Source: Oscillospiraceae bacterium (GTDB lineage: Bacteria > Bacillota_A > Clostridia > Saccharofermentanales > Saccharofermentanaceae). From it: a stretch of 14,923 nt of DNA. The position numbers were made by a program, and so were the translations under genes. The notes below the pieces were generated by a model. That model was not told where the DNA came from, did not search any database, and was given only the letters and a program-made list of their open reading frames with translations. Positions 7,390 through 14,599 of the stretch are shown piece by piece (within the stretch, counting starts at the first letter, position 1; the number at the start of each line of letters is the position of its first letter). The stretch is from NCBI GenBank assembly GCA_902803365.1, contig CADCPU010000053.1, positions 1-14,923 on the forward strand, in the 5' to 3' direction.

Positions 7390-7919
7390 GGCAGGAGCGT
7401 ATAGGCAAACAGCCCGCGTTCGTATCCGCGCTTATCTTCACTGTCAATGAGTTCAAATCCCCTGTTCTTATAGAATTCGACTCTTCCTTTGTTGGCGATC
7501 GCCGTATGAAGGAGTGCTATGTCTGCGCCCTTTTCGGTGCCGAAAAGAAATGCGTTGTCCAAAAGCTCCTTGCCGATGCCTGTTCCCCTCAGCGTGTCAG
7601 CCACCGCAAAACGCGAGATGTAGAGGACCTTCTTATAAGGTGCCAGATACTCTTTTGTGGTGTCCGAGAAGGAGAAATGGTTGACGTCGTCCCTGATCTG
7701 GAGCGTTATCGTTCCGACCGGTCTGTTGTCGACATCGAAAAAGCAAAGACAGGTGTGTGTCTTTAATTTTTCCACAAGGTCTTCAACCCTCTCATGCATG
7801 GAATCGAGAATAGACGGATCTATCCCCGAATCGTAGCTGTAAGAGCGCATCGAATCCTTTATCAATATGGAGAGAAGCGGCGCGTCTTCTCGTTTGGCCT
7901 GCCTTAGAGTGAATGCCAT
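7386..7919 (-). CDS. GNAT family N-acetyltransferase, last gene of the arg operon
   Basis: This 177-residue protein belongs to the Gcn5-related family, which transfers acetyl from acetyl-CoA to an amine; the substrate is not known. Motif A is visible (ISRFAVADTLRGTGIGKELLD, with the CoA-binding RGTGIG at 111-116), as is the typical C-terminal FYKNRGFE (149-156). Its ATG overlaps the argF stop by one base (TGATG) and it has no Shine-Dalgarno site, so translation by re-initiation after argF is likely. That makes it the fifth gene of the argCBDF operon. It does not clearly resemble known short N-acetylglutamate synthases, although that role would fit the place. A general metabolite, antibiotic or protein acetyltransferase is equally possible. 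It ends tail to tail with ispE. Confidence 0.9.
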   Translation of the reverse strand: MAFTLRQAKREDAPLLSILIKDSMRSYSYDSGIDPSILDSMHERVEDLVEKLKTHTCLCFFDVDNRPVGTITLQIRDDVNHFSFSDTTKEYLAPYKKVLYISRFAVADTLRGTGIGKELLDNAFLFGTEKGADIALLHTAIANKGRVEFYKNRGFELIDSEDKRGYERGLFAYTLLP

Positions 7920-8842
7920 CAGTTGTTGTAGCAGTTTACCAGGATCGCCTTGTGAGCGTGGAGTCTGTTCTCTGCCTCGTCAAATACGACGCTCTGAGGT
8001 CCGTCGATAACGTCTTCTGTTACCTCATATCCGCGGTAAGCAGGGAGGCAGTGCATGAAGATCGCATCCTTATGCGCAACGCCCATGAGCTTGGAGTTGA
8101 CCTGATAGTTCTTGAAGATCTCGACTCTCTTTGCCTTCTCTTCTTCCTGGCCCATGGATGTCCATGTGTCAGTGTAGATAACATCAGCGTTCTCACAAGC
8201 CTCGAACGGATCTTCCGTCATAAGGATCTTGGAGCCTGTTACTGCTGCATCCTTGAGAGCCTGATCAACGTACTTCTGCTGAGCCGTGTAAGCCTTAGGA
8301 GAAGCGCAGGAGATATCCATTCCTGCCTTAGCGCAAGCCTGGAGGAGGGAAGCAGTAACGTTGTTGCCGTCGCCTACATAAGCGAGCTTCAAGCCCTTGA
8401 GGCCGCCCTTGTGCTCCTTGATCGTAAGAAGATCTGCGAGAGCCTGTGTAGGGTGCTGGTCGTCGGAAAGACCGTTGATTACAGGGATCGAGCCGTACTT
8501 TGCAAGATCTACGATGTCCTGGTGAGCAAAAGTCCTGATCATGATTCCGTCTACCATTCCGGAGAGGACCTTGGCCGTGTCGTGGATAGTCTCGCCGCGA
8601 CCGATCTGGATGTCGTCGTTGCTCAGGAAGAGCGCAGAACCGCCGAGCTGGTACATACCGACCTCGAACGATACACGTGTCCTTGTGGAGGACTTTGTAA
8701 AGATCATGGCGAGCGTCTTGCCGTCGAGATAGTGATGCTTGATGCCGGCCTTTGTCATTTTCTTCATATCCTCAGCGATATTGAGGAGATAATCGAGGTC
8801 TTCAAAACTTACGTCTTCATGAAAATCTATGTAGTGCTTCAT
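7919..8842 (-). CDS. argF: Ornithine carbamoyltransferase
   Basis: This enzyme makes citrulline from ornithine and carbamoyl phosphate, the sixth step of arginine synthesis. The 307-residue length is normal. The carbamoyl-phosphate site SSTRTR (51-56), the DDQHPTQALADL motif and the ornithine-site HCLP (in FMHCLPAYRG) are all intact. It begins 9 bases after argD; only a weak purine stretch precedes the start. A catabolic role (arginine deiminase pathway) is less likely because the neighbours are biosynthetic and an ArgR-type promoter precedes the operon. Confidence 0.97.
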   Translation of the reverse strand: MKHYIDFHEDVSFEDLDYLLNIAEDMKKMTKAGIKHHYLDGKTLAMIFTKSSTRTRVSFEVGMYQLGGSALFLSNDDIQIGRGETIHDTAKVLSGMVDGIMIRTFAHQDIVDLAKYGSIPVINGLSDDQHPTQALADLLTIKEHKGGLKGLKLAYVGDGNNVTASLLQACAKAGMDISCASPKAYTAQQKYVDQALKDAAVTGSKILMTEDPFEACENADVIYTDTWTSMGQEEEKAKRVEIFKNYQVNSKLMGVAHKDAIFMHCLPAYRGYEVTEDVIDGPQSVVFDEAENRLHAHKAILVNCYNN

Positions 8843-8851
8843 TTCTTATTC

Positions 8852-10081
8852 TCACTTTCCGAAAATTTTCTTCTTTGGTCCCTTAAGGATCGTCTCGAGT
8901 GCCTTAAGGAAGCTCTTTGCTTCTTTCTCCGTGATGATGAGCGGAGGTGCGATCCTTATCGTGCTCGTGCCGATCGAACTTACGAGGAAGCCTGCTGACA
9001 ACAGCTGCTTCTTAAGGCCCGGAGCGTCGATCGAACCGTTGAACTCGATACCGATGAGAAGACCTTTGCCTCGTACATCGATGATCGCAGGATACTTTGC
9101 CTTCATCTCGTTGAGAGTATCGAAGATGATGGAGGAAACGATGTTGACGTTTCCGAGGATGCCCTGTTCCGTGATCTCATCGAGAACAGCGATACCTGCT
9201 GCGCAAGCGAGAGGGTTACCGCCGAATGTGGAACCGTGGTCGCCTGCCTCAAAGCCCTTGGATGCTTCTTCCGTTGCGAGGAGTGCACCGATCGGTACAC
9301 CGCCGCCTAGACCTTTTGCAAGAGTCATGATATCAGGCTTGATGCCGTAGTGCTCGTAGCAGAACATCTTACCTGTTCTTCCGACACCTGTCTGTACCTC
9401 GTCGATGATGAGAAGGATGCCGAGCCTGTCGCAGAGTTCGCGGACTTCCTGAACGTATTCAACGTCTGCCGGATGTACGCCGCTCTCACCCTGGATGAGC
9501 TCGAGCATGATCGCTGCAGTTGTTCCGTCTACTGCAAGCTTCAATGAAGCGATATCGTTAAAAGGAACGTGCTCGATGCCGGGAACGTTTGGTCCGAACG
9601 GCTTACTGAACTTCTCCTGGCCGGTTGCTGCGATGGTACCCATCGTTCTGCCGTGGAAGCTCATGTTAGCCGTGATGATCTTATGACGGTTGACGCCCTT
9701 GTGATAGAAGTAGCCGCGAGCGAGCTTGATAGCGCCTTCGTTAGCTTCGGCACCTGAGTTACAGAAGAATACCTTGTCCGCGAAGCTGATCTTGCAGAGC
9801 TTATATGCGAGCTCGGATCTGTTCGGGATGTAGTAGTAGTTACAGCAGTGGAGAAGCTTGTCTGCCTGAGTCTTGATGGCCTTTGTGAGAGCCTTGTTAG
9901 CGTGACCTAAGCAGTTGACGGCGATACCGCCGATCATATCCATGTACTTCTTGCCTTCCTGGTCGTAGAGGTATACGCCCTTACCGTGTGTAAAAGCTAC
10001 CGGAAGAGGTGTTCCGAATACCTGCATACAGTATTTTTCGTCGAGTTCTTTTGTTAATTCAAAATCGTTACTGATGTCCAT
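8852..10081 (-). CDS. argD: Acetylornithine aminotransferase
   Basis: This PLP enzyme converts N-acetylglutamate semialdehyde to N-acetylornithine with glutamate as amino donor; in some bacteria it also serves lysine synthesis. The 409-residue product has the class III aminotransferase marks: [37 protein letters not shown] (Asp227), Schiff-base Lys256 in TLAKGLGGG, and [14 protein letters not shown]. The start overlaps the end of argB by 14 bases and has an AAGGAG site 6 bases before it, inside argB. Confidence 0.97.
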   Translation of the reverse strand: MDISNDFELTKELDEKYCMQVFGTPLPVAFTHGKGVYLYDQEGKKYMDMIGGIAVNCLGHANKALTKAIKTQADKLLHCCNYYYIPNRSELAYKLCKISFADKVFFCNSGAEANEGAIKLARGYFYHKGVNRHKIITANMSFHGRTMGTIAATGQEKFSKPFGPNVPGIEHVPFNDIASLKLAVDGTTAAIMLELIQGESGVHPADVEYVQEVRELCDRLGILLIIDEVQTGVGRTGKMFCYEHYGIKPDIMTLAKGLGGGVPIGALLATEEASKGFEAGDHGSTFGGNPLACAAGIAVLDEITEQGILGNVNIVSSIIFDTLNEMKAKYPAIIDVRGKGLLIGIEFNGSIDAPGLKKQLLSAGFLVSSIGTSTIRIAPPLIITEKEAKSFLKALETILKGPKKKIFGK

Positions 10082-11009
10082 ACTTGACTCCTTTGTCTTT
10101 GACGATCATTGTGCCGATGCCCTTTGCGGTGAAGATCTCGAGCAGGAGGCTGTGCGGGATCCTGCCGTCGATGATGTGTGCCTTGGATACGCCTCTCTTT
10201 ACGATGTCGAGACAACCGTAAAGCTTAGGGATCATACCGCCTGTGATGATACCTCTGTCGATCAGCTCTTCGATGGACTGTTCGTCGAGTACAGGGATGA
10301 TCTTATCCTCTCCGTTCTCGTCCTTTTCGAGTACGCCGCCGACGTCTGTAAGTGTCATGAGCTTTTCCGCCTTGAGGGCAACTGCTACTTCGGATGCTAC
10401 CGTATCAGCATTGATGTTGTAGCTCTCGCCGTCCTTGCCTACGCCGATAGGGGCGATGACCGGGATATATTCGTCGTTGGCGAGCATCTCGATGACCTTT
10501 GTGTTGATCTTCTTGATCTTGCCTACGTAACCTACGTCGATAGGATTGCCGATGTTATCTTCGGTGAGCTTCTCTGCTTCGATCAGGTTGCCGTCGATAC
10601 CGCAGATACCGATCGCCTTGGCGCCCTTGGTGCAGAGGTTGGAGACGATCTCCTTATTGGTCTTACCGATCAATACCATCTGAGCTACTCTCATCGTATC
10701 CTCGTCAGTGTATCTGAGACCGTTTACGAAGCGGGATTCGATGTTCATCTTGCCGAGCATATTGTTGATGTCGGGTCCGCCGCCGTGAACGAGGATCGGG
10801 TTGATACCGATGTACTTGAGGAGTGTGATGTCATCCATTACGGACTGCTTCAGATCTTCGTTGATCATAGCGTTTCCGCCGTACTTGATGACGATCGTCT
10901 GTCCTCTGAGCTTACGTATATACGGGAGCGCTTCGATGAGTATCGAAGCGCGGTCTATCTTGCCTTGCATGTCATTATCGAGTTCGGGCATCTTGTTATT
11001 GTCTGCCAT
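10068..11009 (-). CDS. argB: Acetylglutamate kinase, probably arginine-inhibited type
   Basis: This enzyme phosphorylates N-acetylglutamate, the second step of arginine synthesis. The 313-residue product shows KYGGNAM (Lys42), the HGGG loop (75-78) and [12 protein letters not shown] near the C-terminal half. It carries an N-terminal extension with a helix-like segment (about 15-35, ending [10 protein letters not shown]). In studied kinases such a mobile N-helix forms the hexamer and goes with feedback inhibition by arginine, as in Thermotoga and Pseudomonas; E. coli-type insensitive enzymes lack it. An AGGAG site lies about 8 bases before the ATG. It follows argC by 22 bases; argJ, often between them, is missing. 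Confidence 0.96.
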   Translation of the reverse strand: MADNNKMPELDNDMQGKIDRASILIEALPYIRKLRGQTIVIKYGGNAMINEDLKQSVMDDITLLKYIGINPILVHGGGPDINNMLGKMNIESRFVNGLRYTDEDTMRVAQMVLIGKTNKEIVSNLCTKGAKAIGICGIDGNLIEAEKLTEDNIGNPIDVGYVGKIKKINTKVIEMLANDEYIPVIAPIGVGKDGESYNINADTVASEVAVALKAEKLMTLTDVGGVLEKDENGEDKIIPVLDEQSIEELIDRGIITGGMIPKLYGCLDIVKRGVSKAHIIDGRIPHSLLLEIFTAKGIGTMIVKDKGVKYGHQ

Positions 11010-11031
11010 TTATATCATCTCCTGTCTTATA

Positions 11032-12084
11032 TCATACACCGCGGATCACGGTAAGGCCTGTCTTCTCATCAAAGCCGAACATTGCATTGAATGCCTGGAT
11101 AGCCTGGAGGGCTGCACCCTTACCGAGGTTGTCCTGTGCGCTGAAGAGCTTGATCAGGTTCGTATCCTTATCGTATACGCCGTTTATCTCGATGAAGTTC
11201 GAGCCGTTTACTGCCTTGATCTCAGGGAGGACCTTCATATCAAGTGCACGTACGAAGAACTCGTCCTTATAATATTCCTTATATATAGCGTTGATCTTCT
11301 CATCCGATACATCGGTGAACTTTGCGGAAGGTCTCGCATATATCGTGTTGAGCATTCCTCTCTTGAAAGGAGCGAGGTGAGGAGTAAATGTGAGCTTTAC
11401 GTTCTCGCCTGCGAGGAAAGAAGCCTGCTCCTCGATCTCTGTCGTGTGTCTGTGACCGACTACGCCGTATGGCTTAAAGTTCTCGTCCATCTCGCAGAAA
11501 GCATAAGGAAGGCTCTCTTTACGGCCTGCGCCGCTGACGCCGGATACTGCGTCGATGATGATGGAAGAAGTATCGATGAGGCCTGCCTTGAGGAAAGGAG
11601 CCAAAGCGATGAGAGAACATGTCGGATAGCAACCCGGATTAGCAACGAGGTTAGCGGTCTTGAGCTGCTCTCTGTAGAATTCAGGGATTCCGTATACGGC
11701 ATCCTTCAGAAGCTCCGGATTCGGATGCTCGAGCTTATAAGACTTCTCGTATGTCTTAACGTCCTTATATCTGAAGTCGCCCGAATGGTCGATAACTCTC
11801 GCACCGTTTGCGAGGAGGAGTGGGACCGTCTTACCGGATACTCCGTGAGGGAGTGCCGTGATGACGAGGTCGGATTCCTTGGCGACTGTCTCATAATCAG
11901 TGTTTGTCAAAGCTATGTCGCAGATTCCTCGGTATGCAGGGTAGATATCGGAGAACAACTGTCCCTCGAAGCTCCTTGACGTAAGGTACTTGAACTCTAC
12001 CTCGGGATGATTTGCAAAACCTCTTACGAGTTCTGCTCCTACGTATCCCGTAGCACCGATAATGCTGACTTTTACTTTGCTCAT
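11032..12084 (-). CDS. argC: N-acetyl-gamma-glutamyl-phosphate reductase
   Basis: This NADPH enzyme reduces N-acetylglutamyl phosphate to the semialdehyde, the third step of arginine synthesis. The product is 350 residues from the ATG at 12084, a normal length. The nucleotide-binding GATGYVGAE (10-18), the catalytic Cys152 in NPGCYPTC and the conserved HRHTTEIE are present. A GTG three codons upstream is possible, but the ATG is better spaced from the weak AAGAG site. It is the first gene of argCBDF-GNAT and lies about 120 bases downstream of the predicted transcription start. Confidence 0.96.
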   Translation of the reverse strand: MSKVKVSIIGATGYVGAELVRGFANHPEVEFKYLTSRSFEGQLFSDIYPAYRGICDIALTNTDYETVAKESDLVITALPHGVSGKTVPLLLANGARVIDHSGDFRYKDVKTYEKSYKLEHPNPELLKDAVYGIPEFYREQLKTANLVANPGCYPTCSLIALAPFLKAGLIDTSSIIIDAVSGVSGAGRKESLPYAFCEMDENFKPYGVVGHRHTTEIEEQASFLAGENVKLTFTPHLAPFKRGMLNTIYARPSAKFTDVSDEKINAIYKEYYKDEFFVRALDMKVLPEIKAVNGSNFIEINGVYDKDTNLIKLFSAQDNLGKGAALQAIQAFNAMFGFDEKTGLTVIRGV

Positions 12085-12194
12085 AACTGTCACTCTTTTC
12101 TTTATAAAATGATATACATATTAATATAGTTACCTGTCGACGGGAATTCAATAACGGACATGTTACATATATGTACAAATCTCCCGCCGAATTG

Positions 12195-12212
12195 GGTGAA
12201 CATTTATGCAAT
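12195..12212. promoter_or_regulatory. ARG box 1 (putative ArgR operator)
   Basis: The core TGAACATTTATGCA (12197-12210) matches 11 of 14 positions of the classic ARG half-site pair TGAATAATTATTCA. It covers the -10 box and predicted start of the arg promoter, so bound ArgR would block initiation. The repressor gene itself is not in the window. Confidence 0.65.
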
Positions 12213-12238
12213 ATAATGTATAAATATGCAAAAGTCAA
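12210..12238 (-). promoter_or_regulatory. Promoter of the arg operon
   Basis: On the minus strand TTGACT (12238-12233) and TATATT (12215-12210) are separated by exactly 17 bp. The predicted start is near 12203, leaving a leader of about 120 bases before argC. Both boxes lie within or beside the two ARG-like boxes. Confidence 0.8.
12215..12232. promoter_or_regulatory. ARG box 2 (putative ArgR operator)
   Basis: The core TGTATAAATATGCA (12217-12230) also matches 11 of 14 positions of the ARG consensus. It fills the spacer between -35 and -10 of the arg promoter. Its centre is 20 bp from that of box 1, the tandem spacing known for the ArgR hexamer (20-21 bp). Confidence 0.65.
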
Positions 12239-12267
12239 TAGAAAAGCCGTTCCATGGGCGTTATTTG

Positions 12268-12297
12268 TTGATTCGTTGCTCGTTATTGGGATATAAT
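12268..12297 (+). promoter_or_regulatory. Promoter of the membrane protein gene
   Basis: TTGATT (12268-12273) and TATAAT (12292-12297) are separated by 18 bp, with the start codon about 30 bases after the predicted start. It is divergent from the arg promoter; the -35 boxes are about 30 bp apart, and the ARG boxes lie outside this promoter, so ArgR need not affect it. Confidence 0.65.
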
Positions 12298-12333
12298 CCG
12301 TTCATCATGTGTGCAAAACGGAGTGGTTGAGTT

Positions 12334-14355
12334 ATGACGATCGTAAAGAAGGAAGAAAAGAAGGACAGTATCCTTCTCATAGCAGTATTACTTATAAGTA
12401 TCGTATTGGAGGTAATCTTGTCCAACGCCTCCTTTCTTTCGATGAAACTCGGAGGATATCAGGAAAAGACGCTTGATATCAACAGTGCAAAAGTTAGCGG
12501 AGACGCCAAGATCATAGACGGATGTCTCGTAGCTCAAAACGGAAGCGCGTTATTTGAAGACGTTGATACGGAAATGAAAAACATATATATCGCCGTAGCG
12601 GGTACCGAGGCCAGATATACGCGTCTTGACGTGACCTTTACAGATGATAACTATGCATATGTAGATGCAGCTCAAAGTAACTATGACGTATTCAAGATCT
12701 TTGTAACGACCGAATACGACAATACCATAAACAAGTCCTCATACGGAAAGGTCAGGGAATTTGCTCTGCTCTTCCCTGAAGAAACAGATGAATCTCCTTA
12801 CGTGATAACTTCCCTGACATTGAACAAGATGCCTGAACCCGGATTTAATCTGATGAGATTCCTGGTCTTTGTCCTTACGGGTTTCTTTATATATAAGAAA
12901 GTCTGGTACGGTAAAGCAGAGAAGCTCGAGACGAAGATTATCGCGGGACTCGGAGCTTTTATGGCATTGCTCGTTATCCTTGTGTCTCTTATGATCCCGT
13001 CGGGAAGTAACGGAACGATGTTCGATAACTATCCGCTCGACGATCCGAATACCAACGATCAGTATGAACTTCTCTTTGATGCTTTCCATAACGGCAGGAC
13101 CACGGTCAATGTCGGAGTGGACGAATCTGTATGGAATTCGCTGGATGACCCTTATGATCACAGTGAGAGAGCTAAGAAGGGTGTCGACGAGGATGCTTGG
13201 GACCGCGCATACTATGAAGGCAAGTTCTATTCATACTTCGGCGTTGCTCCTGTATTTGTCATTTATTATCCGATATATCTGTTGACAGGTTCTTTGCCGT
13301 GCTCGATACTCGCTTCGGCTATTACGGCTTGTCTTTCCATTCTTTTTATATCCGTATTGTATCTCGAACTGAACAAACGGTTCTTTGACGGTATACCGAC
13401 TTTCTTTGTTGTGCTCGGTTATCTCGCGCTCTTATTCGGTTCTCTGATATTTGCGCTTTGGACAGACAGATTTTTCTACTTCTTGGCGGCTGACTTCGGA
13501 ATAGGTTCTCTCGCTGCATTCTTTGCATTCCTTCTTAAGGCATACTATTCCGATAAGTTTAATAAGAGAATGATCTTCCTTATCTTAACGAGCATCAGCA
13601 TCGTTATGATCGCAGCTTCGAGACCGTCCTTGTTGATATACTGCGCAGCTGCCATCGTTCCGCTCGTTTATGTAATGGGCGACAAGAAGGAGACAGTAAA
13701 GAACAAGATCTTCTATCTTATCGCTGCTGCAGTACCTGCCATGATTGGCGCATGCGGGATAATGGCATATAACTATGTAAGATTCGGAAGTCCTGTTGAG
13801 TTCGGCTTTAACTATCAGGTAACGGTAAGCGACCCGAGAGCAAACAGCATCATGCTCTCGTTTATTCCGTATGCAATATATCATTACTATCTGCAGGCTC
13901 CGAAGCTGTCGACGGTATTCCCGTATATCAATGCTGAACTGAAGGCTTTGTGGCAATATCCGAGATACACTTATCTTGCCAATAACATCGGAGCGTTCTT
14001 CTTCCCGCTCTCACTCGGTATCCTGGGTACTCCTGTGTTGTTTACCCGCAAGAAGAACGGTTTCAGGGAATACTTCTTCGGAACTATCCTCTTATGTGCG
14101 CTTGCACTGTCATTCATCGATATGTGCAAGGCAGGTGTTCACTACAGATACGTGGCAGATATCCTCTTTGCACTCCTTGTTGTTTCTCTCATAGTCGTAT
14201 TCGACATCATGAAGAAGATAAAGGAAACGGATAACAAGAAACTCCTGAGCTTGTGGAACGGTATGGTCACTTTGCTCATGATATTGACTGTTGTTATGGG
14301 CTTTTTGTTGATATTTGCCAATGAGGGCATATTTCTTGTATTAGCACCTTCATAA
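12334..14355 (+). CDS. Polytopic membrane protein, glycosyltransferase-C-like, function unknown
   Basis: I do not recognise a named family. The 673-residue protein has an N-terminal membrane helix (about 11-31), a mostly beta-type soluble part (about 35-165) likely outside the cell, two helices (about 172-187 and 203-221), a second soluble loop (about 222-300), then many hydrophobic segments to residue 670. The loop contains DPYDHSERA (272-280) and WDRAYYEGKFYSYFGVAP (289-306), a pattern I associate with large membrane proteins of the glycosyltransferase-C/mannosyltransferase type that use lipid-linked sugars, where an acidic residue in the first outer loop is catalytic. Here the acidic DNYPLDDPNTND (231-242) could fill that role; this is inference. 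A GGAG site lies 10 bases before the ATG. It stands alone between its own promoter and a weak terminator. Membrane topology from hydrophobicity alone is approximate. Confidence 0.75.
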   Translation: MTIVKKEEKKDSILLIAVLLISIVLEVILSNASFLSMKLGGYQEKTLDINSAKVSGDAKIIDGCLVAQNGSALFEDVDTEMKNIYIAVAGTEARYTRLDVTFTDDNYAYVDAAQSNYDVFKIFVTTEYDNTINKSSYGKVREFALLFPEETDESPYVITSLTLNKMPEPGFNLMRFLVFVLTGFFIYKKVWYGKAEKLETKIIAGLGAFMALLVILVSLMIPSGSNGTMFDNYPLDDPNTNDQYELLFDAFHNGRTTVNVGVDESVWNSLDDPYDHSERAKKGVDEDAWDRAYYEGKFYSYFGVAPVFVIYYPIYLLTGSLPCSILASAITACLSILFISVLYLELNKRFFDGIPTFFVVLGYLALLFGSLIFALWTDRFFYFLAADFGIGSLAAFFAFLLKAYYSDKFNKRMIFLILTSISIVMIAASRPSLLIYCAAAIVPLVYVMGDKKETVKNKIFYLIAAAVPAMIGACGIMAYNYVRFGSPVEFGFNYQVTVSDPRANSIMLSFIPYAIYHYYLQAPKLSTVFPYINAELKALWQYPRYTYLANNIGAFFFPLSLGILGTPVLFTRKKNGFREYFFGTILLCALALSFIDMCKAGVHYRYVADILFALLVVSLIVVFDIMKKIKETDNKKLLSLWNGMVTLLMILTVVMGFLLIFANEGIFLVLAPS

Positions 14356-14373
14356 GGGTTTGTGAAGTTGCAT

Positions 14374-14397
14374 AAAGCCCGATTTATAGGCTTTTTC
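14374..14397 (+). terminator. Weak intrinsic terminator after the membrane protein gene
   Basis: AAAGCC (14374-14379) and GGCTTT (14389-14394) form a six-pair stem with a nine-base loop, followed by further T residues. The stem is short, so efficiency may be moderate. Confidence 0.55.
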
Positions 14398-14478
14398 CGA
14401 ATAATCATATTTGTTTTATCTTTATTGCACAAACAATGGAAAAACGTTATGTGCAAAGTGAATAAAACACGAATTGTG

Positions 14479-14512
14479 TTGACAAAATCGCCCGTTTTTT
14501 TTTGGTTATAAT
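14479..14512 (+). promoter_or_regulatory. Promoter-like region before the ABC ATPase gene, with an unusually long spacer
   Basis: A perfect TTGACA (14479-14484) and a perfect TATAAT (14507-14512) are 22 bp apart instead of 17. The spacer contains nine T in a row (14495-14503). The 17-bp position upstream of the -10 has no -35-like sequence. The predicted start is near 14519, with a leader of about 80 bases to the ATG. Confidence 0.6.
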
Positions 14513-14529
14513 GCCATATAGTTAAGTGA

Positions 14530-14539
14530 AAAGCGCTTT
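14530..14539. promoter_or_regulatory. Cre-like palindrome (possible CcpA or LacI-family operator)
   Basis: AAAGCGCTTT is a perfect 10-bp palindrome and equals the centre of the strong CcpA site TGAAAGCGCTTTCA. The two flanking bases on each side do not match. It lies about 10-20 bases after the predicted transcription start of a probable sugar-transport ATPase, where a bound LacI-family repressor would block transcription. Confidence 0.45.
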
Positions 14540-14599
14540 GTTATAGTATTCACAGGTAAAAAAGCCGAGCGAATCGGCAATTTTGGAGGTATTTCAAAT

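Noticed and set aside
7913..8998. Long open frame of 361 codons on the plus strand, opposite argF and argD
   Set aside because: It lies antisense to a well-supported gene with all catalytic motifs, has no recognisable domain, and is explained by codon bias of the true gene.
10074..11054. Open frame of 326 codons on the plus strand opposite argB
   Set aside because: Same reason; the minus strand encodes a complete acetylglutamate kinase.
10801..11979. Open frame of 392 codons on the plus strand opposite argB and argC
   Set aside because: Antisense shadow: it crosses two real genes, has no promoter or ribosome binding site and its composition is not protein-like.
12102..12161. 19-codon open frame in the arg leader, considered as an attenuator peptide
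   Set aside because: It has no arginine codons and its nearest Shine-Dalgarno-like GGGAG is too far away; no terminator/antiterminator pair follows.
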